DNA of 64,000 nt from Pacificibacter maritimus. Its GTDB lineage: Bacteria; Pseudomonadota; Alphaproteobacteria; Rhodobacterales; Rhodobacteraceae. The notes below the pieces were generated by a model. It searched no databases, was not told the DNA's origin, and saw nothing but the letters and a program-made list of their open reading frames with translations. The translations under genes and the position numbers were made by a program. The stretch is from contig NZ_RKQK01000004.1 in the NCBI RefSeq assembly GCF_003814915.1, positions 124,001 through 188,000 of the forward strand, read 5' to 3'. This document shows, piece by piece, positions 1 to 9,301 of the stretch. The stretch's first letter is position 1. Each line of letters starts with the position of its first letter.

Positions 1-125
1 AACCGTGCCACACGATCAGTTAAAACTTTGGTTTTACCTGATCCCGCATTAGCGGATACCCAAGTCGATGTATCAGGGCGTGCGGCTGCAATCTGTCTGC
101 GCGTTGCATCATTTAGGGTGTTCAT
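1..125 (-). CDS. addA: Double-strand break repair helicase AddA, N-terminal end only
   Basis: This is the start of the helicase-nuclease subunit that works with AddB to process broken DNA ends for recombination. Only about 41 codons are present; the rest lies beyond base 1. Reverse translation from the ATG at 123-125 begins MNTLNDATRRQIAAARPD and continues into a Walker A loop, ANAGSGKTKVL, typical of UvrD/AddA helicases. The start overlaps the addB stop by 4 bases, so the two are translationally coupled. The identification rests on the Walker loop plus the addB neighbour. Confidence 0.9.
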   Translation of the reverse strand, partial: MNTLNDATRRQIAAARPDTSTWVSANAGSGKTKVLTDRVAR

Positions 126-3088
126 CGCACATCCTCCCCAAAGGCGTCATCACTATCAGACCATTCCCCCACTCGTGCAAGATGGTCAAAGTCCCCTGCA
201 TAGCTCGTGGTTTGCACAATACGCCGCGATGTATATCCCTGTGTGGGATCGTCATAATTACTGATCAACGCGCGGAATTTTTCTTCGGTTTTATCCGTGT
301 CGCCTGGGTGCAAATCAATTTCAGTCTTCGCGACTTTGCGGTCTAATCCAAGATACGCAATCTGCGCAACGCGACCCGTATGAATGCCCGCAAAACCACC
401 GTTTTCAAGCATCATCGCCTCTAGGTGCAATTGCATGCGTAGCGTTTCGGCGACTTTCTGCGTGGGAGGCGCACCTGTTTTGTAGTCATATATAATGTAG
501 TCGCCATTCGGGGTTTCATCGATGCGGTCAGCTTCGCAAGTCAAAGAAAAATCAATGTCTTTAAGATGATAGCCGCCTTTGATTTCTTGTGCGACAGGCC
601 GCCCTTTTTCGCGTTGCTCAGCTTCTCGAATAACCAACGGCAAAGCAATTTTTTTGATGCGCCCCAACCAGACTCGGCGCGCCGCTGGCCACAAAACAGT
701 TTCTTCTAAAACGCGCTCGGCAGTTGCAATGAGCCGTGCGGCGGCTTCTGCGTGGCTTTCTTCGCGGGCATGTTTTATGAATTCTTCCATGATCTTGTGA
801 AAGGCTACCCCGCGATCCCTTGGATCTGCTGATTGGGTGAGCGGGTCGAGTTTACTCAAGCGCAACACTCGACTGGCATAAATTTCGTAAGGATCACGCA
901 CCAAAGTCTCGATGCGTGTCACTGAAAGCTGTCGTGGACGGGCCTCTTTTGGGGGGCGTGGACTTGGTCGTTTCGCAGCAGGTACGCGCGTTTTAGGCTG
1001 CTCCAATTGACGCGCCATATCAACAAAGACACGCCCCTTTTGCCGCATCACCTCCAGCGCCTCTTTACCCTCTTCTGACATGCCTGACAAAAGGTTCGTA
1101 AGACGAATAAGCCACCTAGACGCTACAGTTTCGGCCTCAGCATTGCGCTGGGCACGTGTTAAAATGACCGATTTCGCACCAATGGCTTGTTGAAAATCAT
1201 GCGCAGATAGGCCGATTTGTTGCTCTGGTGGTTTTAGACCAATTTGTTTGCGCATATCGCGACTAAACCAAGGGTCAGGTGCGGCAAGCGCAGGCCAAAT
1301 GGAATCGTTTAATCCCCCAAGAATAACCAAATCTACACCCTGCGCCCGCGCCTCTAATGTGCCCCAAATCATGATACCGGGGTGCTTTGGAGACATGTCA
1401 CGCGCTAGACCGCGCCCAATGACAGCTTGGAACAAGGCTGCAAATTCAAGTGGTGTCATATCACCGCCATGGCTCGCCTCTGCTTCAAGCTCGGTGACAG
1501 TCCGCAGCGCTGCGCGACCGGCAGATTGCGCCCATAATTCACTGTAATCGGTGGAAACCGGCCCCTGCACCAATGCTTTGGTGATCTCCAGAGTGCGGTC
1601 AAGGTGCTCTGACAGATGCGCGGTGGCGCTGCCTGAAAACGAGTCGATAATATCTGCAATCCAATGTGCCCATTGCAGTTGAATTGGATCAACAACTTGA
1701 CCGTCTTTCTTTTTGTGTACCCACTCGACTAGATCTTCACGCATCGGAAATGCGGGTCCGTTGCGCCGTAGATTTTTTTCTAACCTGCGCGTCCACAACA
1801 AGTTGTCCCCACGCATTTTTCCCGCATCAGTTTTTCCGCTGGCCACTAAAGGGTGTTTGAGCATCACAAGAAGCTGTTCAGACGAAACAGGCCGCCCAAG
1901 TTGCGATGAAACATGGCGCAACAATCGGCCGGGCGGTGTTTGACTAAGAGGGATGCCTGCGCTGTCATCAGGCGCAATATCCCATCGATCCAAAACAGCG
2001 GTAACATGGCGCGCAAGGTTACGATCAGGCGTGATGAGGGCCGCTTTTTGACCTTCTTCAGTGGCTTTCCTTAGGGCTAGCGCAATGGATACAGCTTCTG
2101 ATCGGGCGTCTGGTGCTTCGATTAGAGTTAAATCGCGACAAGCCGCTGTTATGGATTGGAAAACGGGACCTTCGCTCATCCATTGATCCGTGACGGGAGC
2201 GGGCTGTAACGCCAAGGACACCAATCGATTTCGGTCGTCATTCGCGGTATTGGAAGTTGCCCAGTTTTCAATTTTGCTGGGGTGCAGCCCCAAACGGTCT
2301 GCGATATCTACAAAGCGAAACTGTGGATGTTCGTAAGCTGACGTGTCTCGAATTTTATCCCAAGTATCTGATGTCAAACTAAAATCAACGCCTGGCAATA
2401 CAACTGCCCCCTGCGGAAGTTGGGCTACCAGCTGCATGAATTGAGCCGTTGTGCCGCGAGATCCAGTTGAGCCTGCGATGATGATTGGATGCGTCGGCGG
2501 GGCGTTTGACCACTCGTCACACAGCCTTTCGACGACCATTTTCAGTCGCGCTTCTGGCATTGGGGGTTGATCTTGAGTAGGGTCAAAGAACGTCGAAATA
2601 ATTGATAAAAAGCGCCGTGCGCGGGCCCAGTGGCCAGAGGTATCTTGGACGTTGATCTCATTCAAAGCATCGGGGTGTATATCTTCATCATGCATCTCGG
2701 CCAAAAGCGCAGCAAGATTATCAGACAGATCAAAAATGGAAGACCGTGCTGCGAAATCGGGTTCTTGATCCAAAAAACGCGCCACAAGTTGGGACAGTTC
2801 AAGTCGGCGCTGTAATCCTGAGACGCCTGATGTCACACCCTGAGCGGCCAGTCCTGCACTGAGATCAGTAACCAAACGAATTTTGGGCAAGAACTGTGTT
2901 TTCCCATCATCAAATGCACGCTTGAGCTCGGTTTGCATCCTGCCTGAATTGACGAATATTTCCACACGCGCAAGTGCCTCGGGCGATTGCAATTCAAGGC
3001 GCTCTAGCAATCCGTCTTTCAAAGCAAACGCAAACCGAGTTCCGCAAGGTAGGCCAAACAAGCGGGCTGACTGCTGTTCAGAAAACAT
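122..3088 (-). CDS. addB: Double-strand break repair protein AddB
   Basis: AddB is the partner of AddA in the RecBCD-like helicase-nuclease that resects DNA ends. The protein is about 990 residues, the usual size for alphaproteobacterial AddB. Around residue 205 lies an IIIAGSTGSRG segment typical of the alphaproteobacterial form. A PD-(D/E)XK nuclease signature, YDYKTG, sits near residue 871. I prefer the ATG at 3086-3088 because AAGGA lies about 8 bases upstream; an in-frame ATG at 3095-3097 would overlap the murU stop and has worse spacing. Upstream murU and downstream addA are adjacent or overlapping, so this is one transcription unit. Confidence 0.95.
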   Translation of the reverse strand: MFSEQQSARLFGLPCGTRFAFALKDGLLERLELQSPEALARVEIFVNSGRMQTELKRAFDDGKTQFLPKIRLVTDLSAGLAAQGVTSGVSGLQRRLELSQLVARFLDQEPDFAARSSIFDLSDNLAALLAEMHDEDIHPDALNEINVQDTSGHWARARRFLSIISTFFDPTQDQPPMPEARLKMVVERLCDEWSNAPPTHPIIIAGSTGSRGTTAQFMQLVAQLPQGAVVLPGVDFSLTSDTWDKIRDTSAYEHPQFRFVDIADRLGLHPSKIENWATSNTANDDRNRLVSLALQPAPVTDQWMSEGPVFQSITAACRDLTLIEAPDARSEAVSIALALRKATEEGQKAALITPDRNLARHVTAVLDRWDIAPDDSAGIPLSQTPPGRLLRHVSSQLGRPVSSEQLLVMLKHPLVASGKTDAGKMRGDNLLWTRRLEKNLRRNGPAFPMREDLVEWVHKKKDGQVVDPIQLQWAHWIADIIDSFSGSATAHLSEHLDRTLEITKALVQGPVSTDYSELWAQSAGRAALRTVTELEAEASHGGDMTPLEFAALFQAVIGRGLARDMSPKHPGIMIWGTLEARAQGVDLVILGGLNDSIWPALAAPDPWFSRDMRKQIGLKPPEQQIGLSAHDFQQAIGAKSVILTRAQRNAEAETVASRWLIRLTNLLSGMSEEGKEALEVMRQKGRVFVDMARQLEQPKTRVPAAKRPSPRPPKEARPRQLSVTRIETLVRDPYEIYASRVLRLSKLDPLTQSADPRDRGVAFHKIMEEFIKHAREESHAEAAARLIATAERVLEETVLWPAARRVWLGRIKKIALPLVIREAEQREKGRPVAQEIKGGYHLKDIDFSLTCEADRIDETPNGDYIIYDYKTGAPPTQKVAETLRMQLHLEAMMLENGGFAGIHTGRVAQIAYLGLDRKVAKTEIDLHPGDTDKTEEKFRALISNYDDPTQGYTSRRIVQTTSYAGDFDHLARVGEWSDSDDAFGEDVR

Positions 3089-3089
3089 T

Positions 3090-3767
3090 TTAATCATCCT
3101 TCAGCAAAGTTTCAGCAAGCTCGATTGCCTCAGGGTACCCAACATCACACCAAGTCCCCGGATAGATCGCACCAAAAAGCGTCTTTCGCTGTAAAAGGTC
3201 GTCCCAAACCACATTCATCGAAAAATGCGTTTCAGCCACCCGTTCTACAAATTTGCTTTTGATAATTTGAAGCCCGGTAAACACTTCACCAGCCCCACGA
3301 TGCAGTAGACCGGTCTTGTCACGCAGAAAATCGCCCTGTCCCTTATGGCCGATTGCGCGATCTATTGGGATCAACAACATCAAACCATCCATTCTGGTCG
3401 GGTCCCATTGCTTTACCAATAATTCCGCAGGCTTAGGGCCTTTCCATACGGCATCTGTGTTCATCGTAAAAAGAACATCGCGGGAAATCGTGGGCAAAGC
3501 ATGTTTTAGTCCACCGCCGGTTTCTAATAATTCGGGCTCATGGATTGGCTCAACATTCGCGGCCCTTAGGTGGCTTTCAAGAATATCTGGCAAATAATGT
3601 GTATTGGCAAATCGGCGATTAACCCCCGACATCGCTTCTAATGCGTAATCTACCAAGGGTACGCTGTTTACGCGGACCATGGGTTTTGGAACTTGTTGTG
3701 TCAGGGCCTTCATCCGCGTCCCCTTCCCTGCACAAAAAAACATTACCGTGTCGGGATTGTTCCACAT
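3090..3767 (-). CDS. murU: N-acetylmuramate 1-phosphate uridylyltransferase (MurU-type)
   Basis: This nucleotidyltransferase is predicted to convert MurNAc-1-phosphate and UTP to UDP-MurNAc in the peptidoglycan-recycling shortcut that bypasses MurA. The N-terminus carries the sugar-nucleotidyltransferase signature GKGTRMKALT followed by VPKPM (residues about 14-29). Length 225 residues fits the family. It overlaps the upstream kinase gene by 25 bases, and that pairing (kinase then uridylyltransferase) is the main reason to prefer MurU over another sugar nucleotidyltransferase such as a glucose-1-phosphate enzyme. The substrate is inferred, not visible. A later ATG, nine codons in, would remove the overlap but shorten the conserved start. 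Confidence 0.82.
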   Translation of the reverse strand: MWNNPDTVMFFCAGKGTRMKALTQQVPKPMVRVNSVPLVDYALEAMSGVNRRFANTHYLPDILESHLRAANVEPIHEPELLETGGGLKHALPTISRDVLFTMNTDAVWKGPKPAELLVKQWDPTRMDGLMLLIPIDRAIGHKGQGDFLRDKTGLLHRGAGEVFTGLQIIKSKFVERVAETHFSMNVVWDDLLQRKTLFGAIYPGTWCDVGYPEAIELAETLLKDD

Positions 3768-4765
3768 AGAGATTTCAACCTTCTGATAGCCTCGGGTGTC
3801 GGTTCTGGCAGAGTGGATTTAAGACACTTAGATAGCTCTGATAAATCTGGATGGGCTAAGTCTGTCATGAGATACCCCCACACGCGCGGAATCAAGTCCA
3901 CGTAATGCGGTTTCGAAAAGTGTAGCGACATGCGTGCGAATATCATCAAAATCCGCAAATTGCGTTGGACCGAACAAATGGCCGTTTCCCGAGAAAAGTC
4001 ATTTGTGTCGAGGTCAAGTTTTTGCGCAAAGCGTTCAATGCAAAGTTTTTGAATTTGTGGCGACACGTCCCGCCGTGCATCCGTCGTTAGCGAAATAAGA
4101 TCATAGGCAGGATGGCCAAGCATGGCATCTTGGAAATCCAAAAGCCCCACATTTTTCGGGGCAGAGCGATTTGGAAGCCACAACAGGTTTTGCGCATGAA
4201 AATCGCGTAAAATCGTAATTCGTCCTGCACCCAGTGATGCGATCAAGGGCGATAATATTTGATCAATTTTTTGCTGTTCTTCGAGTAGGTCTCGCTGCAA
4301 AATTGGCTCAGCATACCATTTGATACAGGATGTCGCGAGATCGGTCATCAAAGGCTGGTAATCAGTCGCCCCCTCAAGTGGTGCGGCCTGTGCCAGCACA
4401 ATCAATGCATCCACCGCAGCAGAATATAGATCTGGCTCAGACGCGGGCGCGCTGTTGCAAACCACATCATACATATCGAGCCCCAGATCTTCGAGAATAA
4501 GAAAGCCCTGATCTAAATCGGCATCAAAAACCTCAGGCGCACTTAGGCCTAAATTGGTCAAATAAGACGCAACATTTACAAAGGGACGCACGTCTTCACC
4601 TTTTTCGGGTGGTGCATCCATTAAGATGGCCGTTTGTCCTGTTGCAGGGGAAAACAGCCGTTCGTAACGCCGCATTGACGCATCCCCAGCAAGAGAGGTG
4701 CGTTGGGCATTTTTCCAGCTGGTCGATGCAAGAAAATCACTTGCCAATATATCGCGCTTTATCAT
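3743..4765 (-). CDS. amgK: Anomeric N-acetylmuramate/N-acetylglucosamine kinase (AmgK-type phosphotransferase)
   Basis: This 340-residue protein has the aminoglycoside-phosphotransferase fold: a catalytic-loop motif, RDFHAQNLLW, near residue 190 and the metal-binding LLDFQDA about 20 residues later. In this family, when followed by MurU, the role is phosphorylation of MurNAc or GlcNAc at the anomeric carbon during cell-wall recycling. The overlap with murU supports that reading. Without the neighbour it would only be called a phosphotransferase. In related Rhodobacterales tsaE usually precedes this gene; here only 40 bases separate it from the PAS protein gene and no tsaE is present. Confidence 0.82.
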   Translation of the reverse strand: MIKRDILASDFLASTSWKNAQRTSLAGDASMRRYERLFSPATGQTAILMDAPPEKGEDVRPFVNVASYLTNLGLSAPEVFDADLDQGFLILEDLGLDMYDVVCNSAPASEPDLYSAAVDALIVLAQAAPLEGATDYQPLMTDLATSCIKWYAEPILQRDLLEEQQKIDQILSPLIASLGAGRITILRDFHAQNLLWLPNRSAPKNVGLLDFQDAMLGHPAYDLISLTTDARRDVSPQIQKLCIERFAQKLDLDTNDFSRETAICSVQRNLRILMIFARMSLHFSKPHYVDLIPRVWGYLMTDLAHPDLSELSKCLKSTLPEPTPEAIRRLKSLCGTIPTR

Positions 4766-4805
4766 GCGCCAACATTAGTCGCCCTACGCCCAGAGGCAAG
4801 GGCAA

Positions 4806-6395
4806 TCACATTTGCGCAAGGCTTGGATCTGGCTGGAGTGTAAAGCGTCTTGGTGGGCGTTCTATGATTGCTTCGGGTGTGAAGCCTGACAGTGTTTGTC
4901 CATTGGCTAAGGGGACAAACCTGCAATGTACGCGCCGCCCATCCCAAAGCCGCGTGGTGCTTTCCCATTCATTGCGCTCACCTATGCGCCCTACAAAATC
5001 GCGGACATCGCCCCAGATTGGGCTAGGGGCGCATTTCGCATGCCAAACGCGTGTCGCATCTAAAACACTTACTTCTTTGTTGTTATCTGTATCGTCCGTA
5101 CCCCAAAGAGTTTTATAAGCTGAATTAGCCATCAACAACGTGCCGTCATTTTCAAAAACAGCAATGGCTTCGTTCAAGGAATCAAAAACAGCCTGACTTG
5201 TTTCAATTTCGGAGCGGAAGCGACGCGTCAATGACATTTCCGCACTGATGTTTTCAAAGAGAAAGGCAATAGCACCATCTGGATGAGGGCGGCCTGTCAC
5301 ACGGTATGTAACGCCACCGTGCAACGACCAAATTTCTTCATATGTGCCGATGCTAGCGGCACTTTCTAACGCAGAAATTTCATGTCTCCACGATTTGTAA
5401 TCTTTCGGCTCTGGCATCATTTTTGTGTCGCGCAACCTGTCCAAGAATGCTGTCAAAGCGGGGCGCATTGACAGAAATTCAATAGGCAGCGCTGTCAGGT
5501 CGTGCAGTGCAGGGTTGAACAGGACAAGGTTACGGTCTTTGTCGAAAATGGCCAACCCGATGGTGAGGTGGGCAAAGGTTTTGGTGAGGGTTTGGCGAAA
5601 TTCGCGCAAGGTTCTTTCAGCAGCCAAAGTGCGCTCTGCGGGCATGGCTGTGAAAAGTGTTCCGTCGTCCAGTGACATAGGGAATACTTCATAAGGTTTT
5701 TCGCCCGATGGATCTAAGATAGAATTAAGGCGCATGAAATCGCCTGAGTTGGTGGTCCTCAACTGTTGCGTGTCAAAGATGGCTTTAGGCGGCCAGATGG
5801 GAATTTCACCAGCTTCCAATGTAGAATCTGCCATCGCGGTATAGGCCGCATTGGCCCAGCTGATAGTACCATCGTCGAGTTCACGCCAAACCAGAAAGGG
5901 CACTAGGTCGGTCGTGGCGCGCAAAGTATCCAATTCTTGTTCAAGGGCGATAAGCGCATGTTGATCCATGTTCACTTGGGAATTGTGCATACTGTCCGTA
6001 TCAAGCAATGTTAAGCGCGCGTAGCCATTGCGCCATTCTGCCCGTAGCAGCGTCGAGCCATCTTTTGATTCGATCTCAAGGGAGCCCAGATCTGAAAGGT
6101 GCGAAATTTCAGACTGAATGGTTGGAAACCTTGTTAGTATAACGCTGAGCAAACGCGACCAATCGGACCCGACATCAGCGGCCCTAGCCAATACTGAATG
6201 GGCGGCATGCGTGGCGTTTACGAGGGTTTCGTCTTCAAACAGAAAGATGACATCGTTTTCACTGGCTTGTAAATTTATTGACTGCGCCAATGCTTTGCGA
6301 TCGCCCAAAGTCGCAAGAGCGTATAGCGCTATAAAGGCTATGCAAAGGGCGCCAAGCCCCAATCCAGCAAGAGTTATCAGTGCATCGGTTGTCAT
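4806..6395 (-). CDS. Membrane-anchored PAS-domain protein without a kinase domain
   Basis: About 529 residues. A single hydrophobic segment lies at residues about 5-30, followed by a cytoplasmic part containing at least two PAS-like regions (around 285-400 and 400-500, including NLVLFNPALHDLTALPIEFL and GTLLMANSAYKTLWGTDD). No histidine-kinase, GGDEF or EAL module follows, so the protein probably senses or relays a signal by contact. It lies directly downstream of regB in the same direction, which suggests a link to redox signalling, though that is inference. The second ATG is chosen because GGGGA lies about 5 bases upstream; the first ATG is four codons earlier. Confidence 0.7.
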   Translation of the reverse strand: MTTDALITLAGLGLGALCIAFIALYALATLGDRKALAQSINLQASENDVIFLFEDETLVNATHAAHSVLARAADVGSDWSRLLSVILTRFPTIQSEISHLSDLGSLEIESKDGSTLLRAEWRNGYARLTLLDTDSMHNSQVNMDQHALIALEQELDTLRATTDLVPFLVWRELDDGTISWANAAYTAMADSTLEAGEIPIWPPKAIFDTQQLRTTNSGDFMRLNSILDPSGEKPYEVFPMSLDDGTLFTAMPAERTLAAERTLREFRQTLTKTFAHLTIGLAIFDKDRNLVLFNPALHDLTALPIEFLSMRPALTAFLDRLRDTKMMPEPKDYKSWRHEISALESAASIGTYEEIWSLHGGVTYRVTGRPHPDGAIAFLFENISAEMSLTRRFRSEIETSQAVFDSLNEAIAVFENDGTLLMANSAYKTLWGTDDTDNNKEVSVLDATRVWHAKCAPSPIWGDVRDFVGRIGERNEWESTTRLWDGRRVHCRFVPLANGQTLSGFTPEAIIERPPRRFTLQPDPSLAQM

Positions 6396-6474
6396 GAGAA
6401 TCCCCATTCTCGATTAAAGTCTTGGAGATCATCATTCAAAGTTTAGGTTAACGATGGGTTAAAGTCTGTGCCGC

Positions 6475-7857
6475 TCAATGGTCAAACAACACATTTTCCC
6501 CCAACGCTTTGGCTTGATCTTGTTTGGAAATTGCAATTTTACCACTGGGCCAAGATAGACTTACAATTGCCCCTGATCTATGACCCGTTTTGTCTTGTGC
6601 GGTTGCACCATTCGCAAACGATATTTCAGCGCCAGTGCGCTCCAATAGAGTTTTGGCGATGAACAGCCCTAAACCCATACCTTCATAGGCTGGGCGCTGG
6701 GCCTGATCACTTTCCGCGCGGCGACGTCGCACAAAAGGATCACCAATTTTACCAATCACAGAGGGCGGAAATCCGATCCCGTCATCTATAATGTGAATGC
6801 TGATTTTGTCTTCGGTCCATGTCAGATCGACCCAAACTGTTGTCCGCGAAAAGTCGACCGCGTTTTGAATGAGATTGCGCAATCCATGAATGATTTCAGG
6901 CTTGCGTTCAACATAGGGATGGGGCGCCTTATTGGTCTCTAAAGTGCTAATAATAACTGTTTTTCCGCGCTCAGTATGTGGGTTGGCAGCCTCTTCCACG
7001 ACGGCTTGCAAGGGCGCTACTCGCAAATGTAAATCATTCTTTCCAGCACTGCCCATAGATCGCAAAATGCCATGACAGCGGTTTGCCTGCTCGTGGATAA
7101 GCTGAGCATCGGATCGCAGCTCTTCGTTGTCTTTCAGATCATCAACCAGTTCCGCGCTGACCAGTTTGATCGTCGCCAAAGGTGTCCCAAGTTCATGGGC
7201 CGCAGCCGCGACCACACCACCCAGATCGGTTAGCTTTTGTTCGCGCCCTAATGCCATTTGTGTTGCGAGCAGCGCTTCTGACATTGAATGGATTTCGGAT
7301 GTAACTTTCCATGCGAAAACGCCCAAAAAGATAATGCCAATGATAATGCCAGCCCAACTGCCAATTTCAAAAATCAGTGGCAAAGTCACAGGGTCGCCTG
7401 CGGCATTCAGGAGAGGTACGTTAAACAGGGCAACCAAAGTCACCAAAACAATCGCAACTCCGCCGATCACAAGGCCAAAAGTCGGTCGCAAAACCGTGGC
7501 AGAGATGGTGACAGGCGCCAAAATTAAAACGGCAAATGGATTGTTCAGCCCGCCTGACAAAAATAGCATTGCCGAAAGCTGCGTCAGATCAAACAGCAAC
7601 ATCAATGTCGTGCCGCGCTCTGTCAATCTGCGCACGTCAGGATATGCAATCATCATGACAATATTGACGATAATCGATGCGCCAATAATGATAGCGAAAC
7701 CGCCAAGAGACAGTTGAAACCCCAAAACAAGCCCCGCGACCCCAATCGTGATAACTTGACCCGCGATCGCGATCCACCTGAGCCAGATCAAAGTGTGCAG
7801 CTTGACCCAGTTTGATCGCTGCTTTTCGTCGACGATATTCTTGGAAATCTGTGCCAT
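6475..7857 (-). CDS. regB: Redox sensor histidine kinase RegB/PrrB
   Basis: RegB phosphorylates RegA in response to the redox state of the quinone pool and controls respiration, carbon and nitrogen fixation genes. The 460-residue protein has six predicted membrane segments in residues about 25-185. The quinone-binding motif GGLNNPF is at 102-108, the H-box AHELGTP has its phosphoacceptor at His221, and the redox-box cysteine is Cys261 in NRCHGIL. The ATP-binding domain ends with a GMGLGLFIAKTLL G-box. Divergent from senC, with regA beyond it, which is the classic arrangement. The redox cysteine and quinone motif are both intact. Confidence 0.95.
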   Translation of the reverse strand: MAQISKNIVDEKQRSNWVKLHTLIWLRWIAIAGQVITIGVAGLVLGFQLSLGGFAIIIGASIIVNIVMMIAYPDVRRLTERGTTLMLLFDLTQLSAMLFLSGGLNNPFAVLILAPVTISATVLRPTFGLVIGGVAIVLVTLVALFNVPLLNAAGDPVTLPLIFEIGSWAGIIIGIIFLGVFAWKVTSEIHSMSEALLATQMALGREQKLTDLGGVVAAAAHELGTPLATIKLVSAELVDDLKDNEELRSDAQLIHEQANRCHGILRSMGSAGKNDLHLRVAPLQAVVEEAANPHTERGKTVIISTLETNKAPHPYVERKPEIIHGLRNLIQNAVDFSRTTVWVDLTWTEDKISIHIIDDGIGFPPSVIGKIGDPFVRRRRAESDQAQRPAYEGMGLGLFIAKTLLERTGAEISFANGATAQDKTGHRSGAIVSLSWPSGKIAISKQDQAKALGENVLFDH

Positions 7858-7947
7858 TGACTAAATATTGATCCTACTGCGTCATTTAATCCCTTGTTAG
7901 TCTGCCTAGTTCAGCCGATCAATGCACTGACTAATTAGGAGAGACCA
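7858..7947. promoter_or_regulatory. Divergent regB/senC promoter region
   Basis: This 90-base gap separates two divergent genes and must hold both start signals. AGGAGAG directly precedes the senC ATG. I could not pick out a reliable -35/-10 pair or a RegA site by eye. Confidence 0.5.
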
Positions 7948-8568
7948 ATGACACGTTTCGTCGCATCTACTTCCGCTGTCGCTGTTGCGGCTCTTTTGGC
8001 TGGCGCAGCCTATTATGCATATGGCCCAAATGCAGCGCCTAATCTTGCTAATTGTTCACAAGCGGCAGTTGCAGGCGGCGCAATCGGGGGGGCGTTTGAA
8101 TTGGTCTCTGAAGATGGCGTAACGGTCACCGATCAAGACGTTATAACCAAGCCGACAATCTTGTATTTCGGCTATACCTTCTGCCCTGATGTGTGCCCGC
8201 TCGACAATATGCGCAACGCTGATGCGCAGCGTATCTTGGATGAACAAGGCTATGATGTGCAAACGGCCTTTATCTCAATCGATCCCGAACGCGATACGCC
8301 CGAGGTGATGAAAGAATTCACCAGCTTGTTTCATGACAATATGATCGGCCTGACTGGATCCCCTGAACAGGTCAAAGCTGCCTCAAAAGCCTACAAAACT
8401 TATTACCAAAAAGAGGCAGATGGAGACCCTGAATACTATCTGATGGATCACTCCACACAGACCTATTTCGTTATGCCTGAGGTCGGCTTTGTAGACTTTT
8501 TCAAACGTGATGATTCCCCTGAAAAACTGGCTGAAACTGTTGCGTGTTTTGTCGATGAAATCAGCTAA
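7948..8568 (+). CDS. senC: SCO1/SenC family copper-binding thiol protein
   Basis: SenC/PrrC proteins deliver copper to cytochrome oxidase and influence RegB/RegA signalling. The 206-residue protein has an N-terminal membrane anchor at about residues 8-27 and a periplasmic thioredoxin-like domain. The copper ligands are all visible: Cys79 and Cys83 in CPDVC and His168 in MDHST. The strong Shine-Dalgarno AGGAGAG precedes the start. It is the first gene of a likely senC-regA unit; 76 bases separate it from regA. Confidence 0.93.
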   Translation: MTRFVASTSAVAVAALLAGAAYYAYGPNAAPNLANCSQAAVAGGAIGGAFELVSEDGVTVTDQDVITKPTILYFGYTFCPDVCPLDNMRNADAQRILDEQGYDVQTAFISIDPERDTPEVMKEFTSLFHDNMIGLTGSPEQVKAASKAYKTYYQKEADGDPEYYLMDHSTQTYFVMPEVGFVDFFKRDDSPEKLAETVACFVDEIS

Positions 8569-8644
8569 GTTTGACAAAATTTAGCCTTGGTCTACTTCTC
8601 ACTTACGTACTCGCTGGGCGTTACCGGCCATAGGGATCAATATT

Positions 8645-9196
8645 ATGACACTGGAAAAATTAGATATCGGTGCGGATAAATCGCTGCTTTTGGTGGATGA
8701 TGACGAGCCATTCTTGCGCCGCCTTGCCCGCGCGATGGAAAAGCGGGGCTTTGATGTAGAGGTTGCGGGATCTGTCGTAGCAGGTAAGGCCATTTCAACC
8801 GCTCGCCCAGCAGCTTACGCGGTGATAGATTTACGCCTTGGCGATGGAAATGGTTTGGATGTGGTCGAAGTGCTGCGCGCTAAACGACCCGACAGTCGGA
8901 TTGTGGTTTTGACTGGATATGGTGCAATTGCCACGGCTGTGGCCGCCGTAAAAATGGGGGCGACTGACTATTTGTCAAAGCCAGCCGATGCCAATGATAT
9001 TACAAATGCGCTGTTGGCCAGTGGTGATGATTTGCCCCCTCCGCCTGACAATCCCATGTCAGCAGATCGTGTGCGTTGGGAACACATTCAGCGCGTCTAT
9101 GAACTCTGTGATCGCAATGTGTCCGAAACAGCGCGGCGTCTAAATATGCACCGTCGCACTTTGCAGCGCATTTTGGCTAAGCGTTCACCGAAATAG
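8645..9196 (+). CDS. regA: Redox response regulator RegA/PrrA/ActR
   Basis: RegA is the global transcription regulator phosphorylated by RegB. The 183-residue protein has a receiver domain with the acidic pocket VDDDE (residues 17-21), phosphoacceptor Asp62 in VIDLRLGDG, and the conserved Thr and Lys (VLTGYG, SKPAD). The C-terminal Fis-type helix-turn-helix (NVSETARRLNMHRRTLQRIL) is the highly conserved RegA DNA-binding sequence. A proline stretch (LPPPPDNP) links the two domains, as in known RegA proteins. Confidence 0.96.
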   Translation: MTLEKLDIGADKSLLLVDDDEPFLRRLARAMEKRGFDVEVAGSVVAGKAISTARPAAYAVIDLRLGDGNGLDVVEVLRAKRPDSRIVVLTGYGAIATAVAAVKMGATDYLSKPADANDITNALLASGDDLPPPPDNPMSADRVRWEHIQRVYELCDRNVSETARRLNMHRRTLQRILAKRSPK

Positions 9197-9301
9197 CGAC
9201 GTGAAATAGGTTGATAACCTGTAAAAAATTTAAAGTGGGCCAGTGCGAAAGCGTTAAAATTTCACAACCTTGTGCCATATTGTCTTTAAAACATTATAAA
9301 A

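Noticed and set aside
7127-7717. 196-codon open frame antisense to regB
   Set aside because: It is the complement of a well-supported gene; its composition (Ser, Ala, Lys, Pro-rich) is that of a shadow frame and it has no recognisable domain.
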